A DNA stretch of 64,000 nucleotides from Lathyrus oleraceus (lineage: Eukaryota; Streptophyta; Magnoliopsida; Fabales; Fabaceae): contig NC_066584.1 of NCBI RefSeq assembly GCF_024323335.1, positions 423,069,319-423,133,318 on the forward strand, given 5' to 3'. The translations under genes and the position numbers were made by a program. Shown in pieces: positions 1 to 12,946 of this stretch; within the stretch, counting starts at the first letter, position 1, and the number at the start of each line of letters is the position of its first letter. Under the pieces are notes generated by a model, which was not told the origin of the DNA, searched no databases, and was given only the letters and a program-made list of their open reading frames with translations.

Positions 1-2134
1 CCATTTCCCCTAAAGTCCTTAAGTCATCTTGATCTCCAAGCCTTTATCTTCAAGTGTCCATGCCAAATGCAAAACCTACAAAAGCACCATTCTAAAATTA
101 GGTCACTAAGCATTTTTGTCCCAAACAAGTTCCATATACCAATTCAACACATAACACAATCCATCATTCAATACAACTTTCAAGCATTCAAAGTCCAATA
201 CATTTCAATAGCACATTCAAGTGCATCCAGCATTCAAATCCAAATCAACCAAACCACTCATAACCCATTCAAATGCAAAACAACTTTCTAATCATACACA
301 ATTTCATATAACCATTCAATCCCAATCGCATTTCAATTCTACTTAGCCATGAGACTAACCATATTGCCAAGAAAAGTAAGGATAACACACATAACAGTTC
401 ACAGCATAAATGGCACCCTGCAAACTGACTTCAACAAAGAAACATACTGAACCTGAAAACTGACTTTAACAGACCAAAACAATTAACTACGCAACCTGCT
501 GATTCTAATAAGCCAAGAAGCAATTGACACAAAAATCACAAAGCACATTAACCCTGCACCTTATTCATTTAACATAACACACAATTGCAACCTGCATAAT
601 TTATCCTGCATAACATTTTTAACAGAGCAAAACTCAAAACTAACCCATCACCCTACAAATCTCAACACAACACAAAATTTGAAGCTCCACGATAAACTAA
701 CACGCACGCATATGATCTTTCACACTAACTTATTTGAAACTTGCAAAATTAACTCTAACAGAACTATGAATTTCTAACTACTCACCACTCATAGAGAGAG
801 CAATTACAACTCAGCAATCACGAATCAAAACTCAGAAACTCTTCACTCTTGTTCTTCAACTCTCACTCCCGATTCAATGCAACAGAAGTCATAAACAAGA
901 GGAGGAACAGAAATATTGGATTGAAGTGAAGCAAAGCAAAGAAGATTCGATACCTATTAACACCGGAAATCCACCGCATCGGTAAGTCACTCTTTTGTCT
1001 CCTTCTTCAATCAATTGTGTAGCGGAATCCACGAGATCCTTGTTCTCTTCTCAATTCACTGCGGCAATGTGAATCGAATGTGTTTCGATTCTGGTTCTGG
1101 ATGTTGCACCTTCCGATTCATTGAAGGTGATGTTGAAATCAAGATGAACAAGGCTGCAGTGACATTGATGGAGCTTCAATTTCGGATTTACGAACGTGAT
1201 AGCTTGAGAACACGTGATAGCTTGTTTTGTTATGAGCATTGGATATATGAACGTGATAGCTTGAGAACACGTGAAAATAGTGAAACGAGAGTGTTCATTT
1301 GTTCATATGCTGAAGCATTTTGTGTTGCTGAATGGCTCGTGCTTGGAGTTTGAAGCTTTGAGTTGGATTTTGCTGTGTTAACATGGACCTGAACCTGGAC
1401 ATGGACTTCGATTGGGCTTGAGGCCCAAACTTCCTATTTGCACCTCAATCACAAATCCACACCCCTGCCTCACTTCATATATCCATTTCCTATTCATATA
1501 TTTATTTTACTGATTTTCTTTCTCTTTTAAATTCTGATTCTTTTTTTTACATTTTGTGCATAATTCAATGTTAGATTTAGGTTAATTTTAAGATTAGCCT
1601 AAGTTTAATCACATAATATGATTAGATTTAGTTAGAATTAATTAGGATTAATTGATTTTAATTGGATTTTAATTGTTAGAAATTAATTCAGTATTAATCA
1701 AATTATGGATAATGACCATTTTACCCATATGGTTTAGAGAATTCATGATATACACACTCCCTTAGTTTAGGGCTTGTGTAGATTCAATTTGTACTCTTCC
1801 GTTCATTAGCTTGTGTATATAATTCAACTAATTTGTTTATTCACCTTGGTTGTGTTGATCAAAATTTACTTTGATCAACCAAATCATTTGCACTCTGCTC
1901 AATTCCCCAAACATATTCAAGTGATCAAAAGACCCTTGATCACTTGATAGGACAAGTCCCTTGTGTTCAAGTTGTACTGGACCTCAAGAGCTCAAGACCT
2001 CAAGATTCAAATTCAAGTTCTAGACTTCAAAGTCAGTATAAGGCATTCATATTGCAGACAGGGTGGACTATTGTTCAAACATAACAAAGGTGTATCAACA
2101 CTTTTCAATCATGATTCAAATTGTGTGTCATGAG

Positions 2135-2497
2135 CCTTAAGCAATAGAGAAGGGGTGAGGGGGAGCATTCATATCCTCATCCTGAATATCTTTGGGTACG
2201 AGACAAATGACCCAGTTGCTCAGAGTATTCACCTATATTCATAGACATTAGTACAATTCTAATTAAATGATTATCAAGTCTCTTTGCTTCAAGCAACACT
2301 ACATCATCAAGATCCATAGGCAGGAGTCTTCTTCAGCAACTTGTCAGTTACGATGAGGATTACATGACACGGTCCTTAAGCAATATAGAAGGGGTAAGAG
2401 GGAACATTCCTATCCTCATCCTGAATATCTTGGGATACGGGACGAATGACCCAGTTGCTCAGAGTATTCACCTATATTCATAGACTTTAGTGCGATT
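2135..2497. repeat. Two direct copies of a ~124-bp segment
   Basis: A segment starting ccttaagcaat at 2135 recurs at 2374 with a few substitutions (offset 239). Both copies run through 'cctcatcctgaatatctt' and 'cccagttgctcagagtat' to 'cctatattcatagac'. The copies lie inside the LTR-like region and suggest a local duplication in the retroelement's non-coding part. Confidence 0.8.
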
Positions 2498-2599
2498 CGA
2501 ATCTAGTATTTGACAAGTCTTCTTCATGCAAGCACCTCAACTATTCAGTACCACAACAAGCAACGTTGTTTCTCCAATCTACTTTTGTGTCCCTTTCAA

Positions 2600-3345
2600 T
2601 TTAAACATTATCTTTAATCATCCTTTGGTTTAACCATTCTTTCAGTTTAAACACTATCTTCCAACTACCTTTGTTGGTTTAAACACCATTGAATTGCTTT
2701 AGTACACACACAATATCCAATTACCTTTCTCAGGTTTAAATACCATTGCACCCTCTCAGTTTTAAAAACCATATTATACTACCTTTGTTGGTTTAAACAT
2801 CATTTCATTGCTTCAATTTTAACAACCTTATTGGTTTAAACATCATTACCCTTGCTTTGGTTGAGCACCATTACCATTGCATTGGTATAAACCCTTTTCC
2901 GGTTTAGAAAAATAACTCTTTGGGTTTAAACACAATTAACCTGGTTTAAAAGTTATTTCCTTTGGTTCAAACACCACCATCTGGTTTAGACACCATGTTA
3001 TCCATTTATCTTTTAGTTTAAACACCGTGATCCGGTTCAAACACCATTTTTAGCCCAGGTTTAAATATTGTTTCCTTGGTTCAAACACCACATTTATACA
3101 ACCCTTGGTTTAAAAACTACAGTCATATTACCTTTTGGTTCAAACACCACAAATCCAGTTACTATCTGGTTTAAACACCATATCAAACAAGTTTCCATTA
3201 CACTTCAAGATTATCCTTTGGTTCAAACACCATTATCCGGTTCAAACAACACTTTACCCCTCAATCAATTCTATATCACTCTACACCACTTTTGCACTTC
3301 AATCAATTCCAGTTTATGTTATCCTTTGGTTCAAACACCACAAAC
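2600..3345. repeat. Degenerate GGTTTAAACACCA / GGTTCAAACACCA repeat tract
   Basis: More than twenty imperfect copies of a 13-14 base motif (GGTTYAAACACCA, often followed by T or C and preceded by CTTT) are scattered at irregular spacing of roughly 20-50 bases. The spacing is too irregular for a simple minisatellite. It looks like an old, decayed array inside the LTR. Plus-strand ORFs at 3068-3436 and 3135-3407 are by-products of the repeats. Confidence 0.75.
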
Positions 3346-3896
3346 ATCAATTCTATCAAATCCTCTTTTCATTATCCATCTTAGTTCTACGAACTACGGA
3401 GCTCTGAATTTCTCATTGCACAGTGAGAATACGTAGGCACAAGGATCCAGACCCTCAGCGAGCACCTTTCCTTCACTTTCTTTCTCACTTTCTTTCATCT
3501 CTCACCTTTAGTTCCATGAACTATGGAGCTCTGAATTCCTTATTGCACTATAAGGATACATAAGCATGAGGGCCCTAATCCTCACCGAGCATTCTATCTA
3601 TTCTTCTTTTTTCCCTTATCCTTTTGCGAGTATCTTTAGATAGTAACACCCATTCGAGCAAAGAACAATCAAAATGGTTCCCGTTGAGTACAATGATTGT
3701 GAGGGGCGTTGATACCTTCCCCTTGCATAACCGACTTCCTTACCCATTTTCTCTTCCCCCGGGTTTTATCGATGTTTTCCCTTTCCTTCGGGAATAAATA
3801 AAGTTCAATGGAGACTCTGTTGTATCTTTGAGCGTGGGATGTGCCCAGGTATATTTCGTGTAGCTTCAATTTGAATAAGCAGAGAAGCATCCTACA

Positions 3897-5240
3897 ACTT
3901 CTGATGCCTTGTTGGAAGAAGCTGTTGTTGATAGATATGTTTTGCAGATTGATGAGGTTAAAGTTGTTGAAGTCATAGTTGGGTTAAAGACTGTCGAAGG
4001 TGAAGATTTTGGTGTTCCTGAAAAATTTGTACCATAAGCTATTGTTGAAGAGAATCAAGCTATTTCAGATGCTTTGGAAAGTGATATGACAGGTATAAAT
4101 CTAAACTCTATTTTGAAAGATGGTTTTGATTATTCCACCTTAAATCACATATCACCTACACCCTCGCTTAATCCCTCACATAACCCATCTCCAAAACCCA
4201 TTGCATCGCATGTTCAACAATCAAAACCTATGATGGAGTCTCTTGAACCACCCCTCATCATTCAGATTTCAAGAAACAACCATGAACTTACATGATTCTG
4301 AACAGACTGCTGGTGAATCCACTGATGTTCATAAACATCTAACATACTTTTCTGCTTCTGAATAACCAACACCTATAAACACCATGCTTGAACCACCCAT
4401 AGATATTTCTAGTGGGAAAGTTTTTTCTAGTTCTGATTAAGAAGTTTGTGAAGTTGAATTCAATGCTTGTCTTGGCCTCAAATATGTGACCCTTTAACAC
4501 GTATTTATTAGGCCTATCCAAGCCATCCTTACTCAAACCTTCTCTTCTCAAGACCTACCAACTAACCAAGCATGTTCTACTTATGAACAAAATAATTTAT
4601 CTGTTCAAAATGAAGTTGAACATGTAACCCTCATCCAACCAGGACATGTATCTCTACCAGAAAAGCAACCACCTCAACCATCACCTAAAATTACACCTCA
4701 AAAAGACCTAGTCCTGCTCACACTCAATTTTAAGTTCAAGGTGCATCTGGACCTCAGATTGAGAATGAATAAATTATTCAGGATCTATCTCTAGTTCAAA
4801 CTACATCTAAACCTTGAAATGAAACTGAACAAGTCTCTTTTGACCTATTTCATCCAGAAACTTCTCTAAACCCGACTATCCAAGAAAACCAACCTTATGG
4901 CCATTCATAATCTGACATTCCACCTCTTCCATCCGTTATCCAAGCCAATCTAGAAGAAATCAAAACTATGTTTTTTATAAAGTATAGAATCTGGTTGATG
5001 AGAGAACCATTTCTTCTGACCTAGTAGCTTATGCTGCTAAGTGTGACTCTCTCACAACCTATGTAGTATCAGTCTTTCAGGATCTGAAGGATGTCTCTTC
5101 AGAGTCGGTTACTTCTTCCAGTAAGTGATAAAAGCTTTTGGAGGAAAAACGGGCCTCTGTTACTGCTAATCAAGAAGCTCTTACCCCCACTTGTTTCAAT
5201 CCTGCTTCTGCTGGCAAGTGGTTAGGAAAGAAAAAATGAG
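3897..5240 (+). pseudogene. Decayed coding-like sequence of unknown product
   Basis: Not recognised. The plus strand has codon-like composition with several open stretches in shifting frames. The longest is 4074-4295, a 73-codon piece rich in Pro, Ser and Asn. Open frame also occurs near 4700-4860 and near 5000-5130 (residues like SDLVAYAAKCDSLTTYVV), and it fades at about 5240. Stops and frameshifts occur throughout. It follows the LTR end at 3896 directly, so it may be an extra ORF of a retroelement or a captured host-gene fragment. Neither can be decided from sequence alone. Confidence 0.3.
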
Positions 5241-5317
5241 CATCGATACTGTTCACACACATGTAGTATGCCAGAGAAATAAAAAAAATCATAGAACATA
5301 GGTCGAATGACCGACCA

Positions 5318-5330
5318 GACTTTGATACCA
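5318..5330 (-). other. Primer binding site, initiator-tRNA-Met type
   Basis: On the minus strand the sequence reads TGGTATCAAAGTC, close to the plant tRNA-iMet primer site TGGTATCAGAGC. It lies four bases after the end of the minus-strand LTR (5335). This gives the LTR its orientation and marks it as a 5' LTR. The internal domain that should follow to the left is not recognisable. Confidence 0.5.
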
Positions 5331-5743
5331 ACTATATAACACCCTAAAACCTCACTCACAAATATATAGAATTATAGGTAATTTCAAATAATCCAACATA
5401 GGGTGTCACGCACACTCCATCATCACATGCTCATTTTTATTATATTTATCACATCGGAATCAACAAAATAAAATAATCTAATAATCTCATAAAATAATTC
5501 AAATATGTCATAATAAAAAAGTATCTAAAAACTTCTCAAACTAAACAAATACTGCTCAAAATAAAACACTCTTAAACTCAAAACAAAATAAAAATGTTCC
5601 CCCCGAGTGTTACACTATCAGAGCAACGCGACTAATAACTCAAAATGAAAAAAGATAAATGAAGATGCTAAATACGCCATCCTTCAAGCCAACATCTAAT
5701 AAGGCTCATCTACCTGAGTATCTGCACTAACGAGGTAAAGTGT

Positions 5744-8700
5744 TGTAAGACCCCAATTTTGACCCTAAGATCCCTCGTGATATCTCATCATTTGCATTGG
5801 CTTTGGGATCACACCTTGGCATCCTCCTTACCCCTTATTCATTGGGTTTGAATTGGGAGATATCACCAAGCACATTTGATTGTATCATACTTTTTTCATT
5901 ATTTACTAACCAAAATACCAAAAATATGTCTATGTATAGCTTTGTTTCTTTTGTAGGTAGTGTGTGCATCCACCAATGCCTCATCAAGCTCACAACTAGG
6001 ATTTGAGACCCTTAATACAAGGAGATCAATCAAGAGATGGTTCACATTGGTTCTAGACATCATATATGGATCCGCATGATCTTCATTTATCATTTTGATC
6101 AAGAATTCATCAAGAGTTTTAAGCTTGTTTGCCTTGGAAGCCCTAATTCATCTGGGTATTTTGTGTGACTTCCTCAGAAAGTTTCTTCAACATTTGATCA
6201 AATATATCAAGAGATACTTCAATATACATCAACTTATGCATATATTATCCTCCACGAGTTCAAAAGATCAATAGAACTTCAAGTTTGCAAGTTGGTTCAT
6301 GGAGGTTGACTAGAGAAAGTCAACTTGTCAAAACTTGGGTTAACTAGACTCTATCTCCTACCATTTCTGTCATATGAAAATGATTCCAATATGAAATTTA
6401 CTCCTTATGACATTACAAACAACTTTCATGTTGAGGTAAAGAGCTAGTTTTGCTTGTAAACTCATTTTTTTATGGTGAACAATTATAGGTCATTTTGTAT
6501 GTGCCCTAGTTAAGAGGTCAACTTACAAGGACCATAACTTGCTCAATTTTTATTAGATTAAGTCCATCCAAGTTTTATGATCAAATCCAAGATGTCCTCT
6601 CCAACTTTTATTCTTTGAGAAACTTCAAATTCAACTTTCAAGGGCATGTGCCAAGAGGAAACACTATAGGTCATTTTGGGCCATTACCATTGAACAAATA
6701 ATTTTCCTCAACTTCTAAAATGCATAACTCCTTCATGAAAAATCCAAATGAGGTCCAATTTGTGACCAAATGAATAGGTTTGAAATATATACAACTTTTA
6801 TGAAGGAATGTTTTACATTTGAAGCTCATGGAAAAAGTTATTTAAGGTGGAAGAAGTGAACATTTGACTTGGTACTTAGAAAATTTTCAATTATGTTTGA
6901 TTTTTCAAACTTCCACCTCAAAATCCATCATGATCCAAGCTTCAAATGGAAAAGTGTTAAACACGAAAGTTGTTCCCCTTGATCTCACTTTTCCAAAAAA
7001 GTTCAAAATCACTTCATTTGGACAAGGTTTGAATTACTTGCACATGGGTGTAATGCATGGCCGCATTTGGAAAGATTTGTAACCAATTTTAATTTCAACA
7101 TTGCATGGTCCCTTGATTTTGTTTCAGCATCATTTAGAATTAAGTTTGGACCCTTTGACATCATTGATTGGGCTTTGTACACGCCCATGCAAGTATGCAT
7201 GAGATCATTGCTATTTTTGGATTTTGAATTGAAGTGTGCAAAAAGCAAGGAGCAAGCCTATAAATACAAGTGCCTTGAGCTCAGAAATGGATCCCTATTG
7301 CCCAAGTTTCGTCCTTATTCTCTCCCAAACCACATTGAAAGGATAAACTTGAAGATTTCTTGAGAAATCTAGTTTCAATTCTCATTATATTTTTGAGTTG
7401 AAACCCCAAGAGTCCAAGCTTTTTAACCATCCAAATCATCTTCTGCAAGCTTCTAGAGTCAAGCCAAGCCAAATTGGAAGAAAGATCAAGCCAATTCGAA
7501 GCTCCTCGAAGGTGAAATTTCAGAAACTTTTCTTCTTCGATTCTCTCTTATTTCTCATCCATTTTGATGGATTGTTGGTTTGCTAAAGTACTACCAATAT
7601 AGGCAACAAGATTGAGTCGCTTTGAGGTTAAATCGAAGCAACTCAGATCATGATCCTCAAAATTCAAATCCTTGTATTATTCAATATAATTGGAATTGGA
7701 GAGAATTGAGGACATGTTCGAGCTCCTAATCATTTTTCCTTCAAAATCATATCCTTGTTTTTCATTCTGGTGATGGTTGTTGGTCATTCAGTCCGGTGAG
7801 GCTCACTGGAGAAGATGACCGGAGTCCTAGCTCCGGTGGTGTGGTGACGTGTTCTCAACCATTTGATCCATCCAAAATGTTTTAATCCTGGCATTTCCTT
7901 CTAATTACCAAGCCTGCAACGCATTGACTAAGGCATATGATGGAATGCGCGCGCTTGGCCATCAGATCTGCCATCTCAATTAATGAGGAAGATCTAATGG
8001 CCCTCGTTTTTTCTATTTTCTATTTTTATTCTGATTTTTCATTTAATCCATTTATTTTGTTTAATTCATATTAATTTCATTTTTAATCCAAAAAATGGGA
8101 CTTTCATAAAAAATCTTTAAATATTTTTCTCTTCCATATTCTGAATTAAAATCATTTTTGGGATTAATTTTGGTATTTTTCATGAATTAAATGTTTTTGT
8201 GCATATTTTAATTGTTTAAAAATACTTCTGACTTTTTAAAAATAGTGAAAATTTTTGTCTAAGGTCCTTTGACCTTGTTTGACCTAGGATAAATCCCTTG
8301 GCCATTTACTTGGTGTTTTGAAGGGATTTTAGGTTTTGACCAAATTAAAATGCATTTTAATTCATTTTTAAATTGGTTTTTAATTGATTAAATGCTTAAA
8401 GATGTTGTTGAGCCATTTTTATGGTCTTGTGATGTTTAACTTTCTGTTTGGGCCTTGGTCATGGTTGAATTGGCTTTTGTTGGATCAAAACCATTGGATT
8501 TAGGGCATTGATGAAATGTACATTTCATCTCCCAAAATGAATGGATGGTTTTGATTTGATGAAAGTCCTCCCATGATTAATTTGTGTTTCTATCTTCTCT
8601 TCCCTCTTCATCTTCATCCCTATTCTTCCTCATTCCATCATTTTGACCAATGAAATCTCTAATGTCAAAAGGCTAATTGATTCATCAATGACCTTGTGTC

Positions 8701-10561
8701 AGATGAATCAATATAAGTGTGACTGAGATAGGTCCCTCTCTTTTGGTCTTTTTCTTTTAGTGTGTGATATGTTTTAGGAGTTTGGTTCTTCATACCAAAT
8801 CTCTAACATGCATTAACACCTAAATTTTGAATTCCCGGTCTCAGATAGTTGTGACTTCTACATAAGTCCAATTACGATTGCTTAACATAGAGCTAAATTT
8901 GACCCTCAAGGCATAACATTCTAGTAAGTGAGATTGTAAGTCTCCCATTCTTCATGGCATTCTGTGGAGACTTGACCTTTTTTCCTTTCACGGGAGCTAG
9001 TGGCATACTTGTTGAATTATCCAAGTTGGAACCCTTCTCATAGAAGATGTCTTGGTTTAAGGATTCATACTTGTGAAGGAATGGTTGAGTGTTCTCCAAA
9101 GAATGACTTAATCAATTAAAATCATCACTAACACTTGACTAACTTTTAAATAACATTTGACTAACTCTTGTTAATATTGTTTTACTTTCAAGTCATTTAC
9201 TATTATTGCAATTTAAATTTCAGTCATTTATCATTCATTGCCATTTACATTTCATATAACTTGTTTATATTTATATCCTTTTCACTTTGCTCATTTGAGC
9301 CATATCTTGTGATTGTATATATTGTTTGTGTATTTTAATTTTGTTTGTGGTCTTAGGACCTTAAAATACCTAATAACAACAAAAACCCCAAAAAAACATA
9401 TGGTGGACTGTTGAACTTGATCTGAACTTTTGGACTTAGGATTAGGCAACATGCCCTGTGCAAAAAGGACTTGGCCAATGCCAACATCTTGAGACTGAGT
9501 TATTTTGAATTGTGCTTTCATCTGATGCAAGACTTGGGAATTGTTTGAATTCACCTGCTACTCTCACTTGGTGCTTAATTATTATTTTGATCTTGTGTCT
9601 GATGCTTTATTTTGAGTTGATCAAGGAATATTTCATCTAATACATTGGAAGAAAATGAAGATTATTAGCTATTGGAGTGCTTGCTTGGATGTGGCTATCT
9701 TTATTTGATGTCTTGATCTTCATGATGTCTAGATATTTCTCATTGCTTATTGACTATTGCTTGTTTAAAGTCCAAAGGAAAATGGGTTTCTATATGACGT
9801 TCTTGTTAGTTGGATTGCATCTCATTGGTCAATTCTTTTCAACTCTTAACTTTTAAATTTGTGCTTAGGATAGCTTCTTCATCTCCTCCCACTTCTTTAA
9901 TTTCAAAATCTCTTCCTCTTTTCAAAAACCCTCTTTGTTTGTGATTTCAGACTTAGACTTTGTTTTAATAATTAGAAACTTTGGCCTTATGCCATTGAAT
10001 TTTCAAAATTTCTTAAATCAAATTTGTAAATAAACTTAATCATATTTACTTAAATTTCAAAAGACAAAAAGAACTAATAACTCCATTCAAATTTTTGGCC
10101 CTTTGTTCCTTTTCTTATTAAACGTTTGTTAAAAGCAATTCACCAACCTATTTGAAATTTTTACCACGAACTACGAGATTTTGATCCCTCATTTTTATGT
10201 TGATACGTAGGCACAAGTCCGAAGGTCTTGTCAAACACAAAAATATAAACCAATGAATTCTTTTCTCACCCCCACACTCTATTTTTCTCAAACATATTTT
10301 ATACAAAAACATATGCACACATAAAAAAGGGCTCCCTAGGAGTACCTAGGACACTTTGGATGCTAACACCCTCCCTCTGTTAACAAACCCCTTTACCTGC
10401 AATATCTGGCATTTTATTAGTTTTGATTTGAAAACTTATTATCTTTGGGTTTGTTCATACTTTTCCATTTTCCTTTGGAAACAATAAAAGCGCGGTGGTG
10501 ACTCTGGTTTTATTGACGTTAAGCTTATCCACAACTTGATGGTCATGAATTTACCGCTACA
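5744..10561 (+). mobile_element. Solo LTR of an Ogre (Ty3/gypsy, Tat) retrotransposon
   Basis: The element begins TGTAAGACCCCAATTTTGAC at 5744 and ends TTACCGCTACA at 10561, about 4.82 kb, within the known size of Ogre LTRs. Inner hallmarks near the right end are 'ctccctaggagtacctagg' (10332-10350), 'ctaacaccctccctctg' and 'ataaaagcgcggtggtgac' (10484-10502), all of which I associate with Ogre LTRs. No internal domain is attached, so it is a solo LTR. Flanking 5-mers are agtgt (5739-5743) and agtac (10562-10566), identical at three of five positions, fitting a decayed target duplication. ORFs inside are short and not conserved-looking. Confidence 0.75.
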
Positions 10562-10959
10562 AGTACAAACACCAAAAATAATATGGGGGTGATAATACAT
10601 TCATATATAGATAATATGCATAAACAACAAGGATAAATAAGAAACATGGTATAAGTCTCACAACTCTTATCATCTACCAAGATAACATTGATAACATAAA
10701 CTCATACAAAACAACTAAATCAACCCATACAATCAAATTACTCATTCATATAAACTCATATATACAATTAACTCATACTCAATGAAGATGTGTGTGCAAT
10801 GCTCGACTCCTCAACTCTATATGCATGTGGTACCAAGTTTTGGATGATTAGAGTTTTGTTACTGATTGTCGTCATGCCAAAGTCCCATCTCTGAATCGGG
10901 TTTCCCGAAAGTCCCCTCTCTAAACCAATCAACTCTACACCTCATGAATGCATGTAATG

Positions 10960-11110
10960 TAACTCAACTCTATCAATGCTCGTCACTGTCCCCTCTCTGA
11001 ATCGGGCTCACATCTCAACTCTATCAAGGCTCGTCATAGTCCCATCTCTGAATCGGACTTGCAATTCAACTTTATCAATGCTCGTCATGGTCCCCTCTCT
11101 GAACCGGACT
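10960..11110. repeat. Tandem array of a ~64-bp unit
   Basis: Successive units contain 'caactctatcaatgctcgtca' like sequence followed by 'gtcccctctctgaatcgg', at about 10966, 11028 and 11092, with a fragment upstream at 10880-10925. The array sits inside the gypsy-type LTR. The 66-codon ORF across it is a repeat artefact. Confidence 0.7.
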
Positions 11111-11359
11111 CATCACATATCAAACATTACTCTTGCATGGCCACTCTCCATGAAACTCAACAATGCTCATTATTAATCAATTGTTCATAACTCAACATAA
11201 GCTCAACAATTTCATGTATAGTAAACATCAATTCAATAAAATGCATCAATTCACATCAAACAGAATCAAATAATCTAAATTAGTACATGATAGTACCAGT
11301 TAATCATCAAAACAACAAATTGTCACAAAATTAACTCAAAAACAACTCAGTTTTGCATT

Positions 11360-11780
11360 GTCACTCTCTCTAAGCGACCTACAACTCGCTGAGCAAGCCC
11401 TCGCTAGGTGATCTCCTCTCTCGCCAGGCACACGTCTTGAAACCTTGAAAATCATTATCTATGCATATCTAGCTAAGCGAAACATTGCTTTCTGAGCAAA
11501 ATCTCGTTGAGCAATGAATCGCTTGCTAAGCGCGAGTAAAAAAACCATAACATTCACCTTGTCACAAAAATCGATCTGAAATAGCCAAATCAACAATGCC
11601 ATCCTCGTTAAGCACAACCATGGCTCACTGAGCATGGATTCGCTGACTGCGGCTTTTGCTCGCTAAGTGTGACTCACAGAAAACTAGAATATTAAAAGCA
11701 ATCATCTTGCTGAGCGAGACCTCCTCACGGTGAGCAAAATTTCGCTAAGCGGGGCTTTGACCAAGCTGAGCGGGAGAGCC
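11360..11780. repeat. Tract of CGCTAAGCG / GCTGAGCG motifs
   Basis: Many degenerate copies of a short motif (cgctaagcg, cgctgagca, gctgagcgag) are spread over some 400 bases, several with self-complementary cores. It lies in the gypsy-type LTR. Similar tracts occur in other legume LTRs as far as I recall; function unknown. Confidence 0.6.
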
Positions 11781-12664
11781 CAAAACAACAACGTCAAAAG
11801 TGTGATTTTCCATCATTAGAGCCCTATCAAAGCTCCGATTTCAACCCCAATTAATCCCCAAACACATGAAATTCAATCGTACATATTAATACAGTATTAA
11901 AAAAAATCAAATAGGTACAAATTAACATATAATACATTGATTTGATTAGAACGCATCATCATCTTCAACGCTTTTTAATACCACCATAAGAACAACAATT
12001 TAAGAATTAATCCAATAAATTCACACGAATTTGACATGCAGTCAATACATGAAATTAACATCAAAACACATAGATCATGAATGAAAACTCATCTCAAGCT
12101 TTAAAACATCCAACAATGGTGAAAAGGGAAAACCCCAAAGAAGGAGGGTAAGGAACCCTCTCTATCCTCTTTGCCTAAGCACCCACACATGAACAATTTC
12201 TCCCCCTTACCTTAGAATTGCATAATCTCTAAGCTTTTGGTTATGGTGTTTCTAGTTCTAGCCCTCATATGCCTTCTCTCTCCAAAACTCTTGGTTGCTC
12301 TTTCTCCTTGCCAAATTTTCACGTACAACACACTAATCATAATTTCCTCTCAATTTCTCTATTTAAATAAATCAAAATAAAACCTAATTACTTGTTTCTA
12401 ATATTTCTCATGATATCCTCGCTTCTTGTTAATTACCTCCACACCCCCAAACTCTACTAAATTTCTACCCCAAAGTCTATTTTCTCAAATTAAATAATTA
12501 AATCAATTAAAATTAAATAAAAATCTCACTTTATTTCTAAAGGGTGTGTTCTCTCATCTTAGGTCATCTAGCCCCAAACACAAAATCAAATAATTCACCA
12601 GCACGTCACAAATTTAATTAAAATAGCATAATTAATTAAATACGAAAAAATGGGGTGTTATATG

Positions 12665-12888
12665 TGAAGGAGAAGGGCGATACAAAACGCATCGGAATTT
12701 AAAATTTCTCCTTTAGTGATCCTTACGAATGGGCGTGATCAGTGATAGAATCGTTACCTCTTGTGGCGATTGTAACCTTTGATGCAGATCTACGGAGAGA
12801 TCACGAACGTTGAACGATGACAACGCCTTTACTCAGTCCACACGAACAGATTCCTTCAATCTCAGTGCTAGTTGCTACAAATGAAGGC

Positions 12889-12946
<58 letters not shown>

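Larger units (their letters stand above)
1..3896 (+). mobile_element. Right-hand part of a Tat/Ogre-like LTR, truncated by the window edge
   Basis: Seen: non-coding AT-rich sequence that ends with a block typical of legume Tat/Ogre LTRs. This block has an 'actacggagctctgaa ... acgtaggcac' motif (3394-3440, repeated near 3518-3570), then 'gggaataaataaagttcaatgg' style sequence near 3788 and a CA-type end (cctaca) at 3891-3896. The Ogre solo LTR downstream ends with a related block (10160-10561). The left end is outside the window, and no full TG start of this family is visible. No intact ORF is present; the short ORFs around 1015-1353 and 3068-3436 lie in repeats and look like chance. Family assignment comes from memory of legume Ogre LTRs; the right boundary is approximate. 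Confidence 0.5.
5335..12662 (-). mobile_element. Gypsy-type 5' LTR (TATAACACCC...GGGTGTTATA), split by an Ogre solo LTR
   Basis: The outer ends are perfect 10-base inverted repeats, TATAACACCC at 5335-5344 and GGGTGTTATA at 12653-12662. A minus-strand tRNA-Met primer site is next to the left end. After subtracting the Ogre insertion (5744-10561) the LTR is about 2.5 kb. It carries a short tandem array (10960-11110) and a tract of 'gctaagcg/gctgagcg' motifs (11360-11780). Assignment to Ty3/gypsy rests on the TGTAACACC-like ends and is inference. The copia element at 12665 entered just at its outer edge. Confidence 0.5.

Noticed and set aside
1015..1353. 112-codon ORF as a gene
   Set aside because: It includes a repeated 'gaacgtgatagcttgagaac' stretch, lies in LTR-like sequence, has overlapping antisense ORF and no recognisable domain.
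3669..3890. 73-codon minus ORF
   Set aside because: Falls within the LTR end block shared with other Tat/Ogre LTRs; chance open frame.
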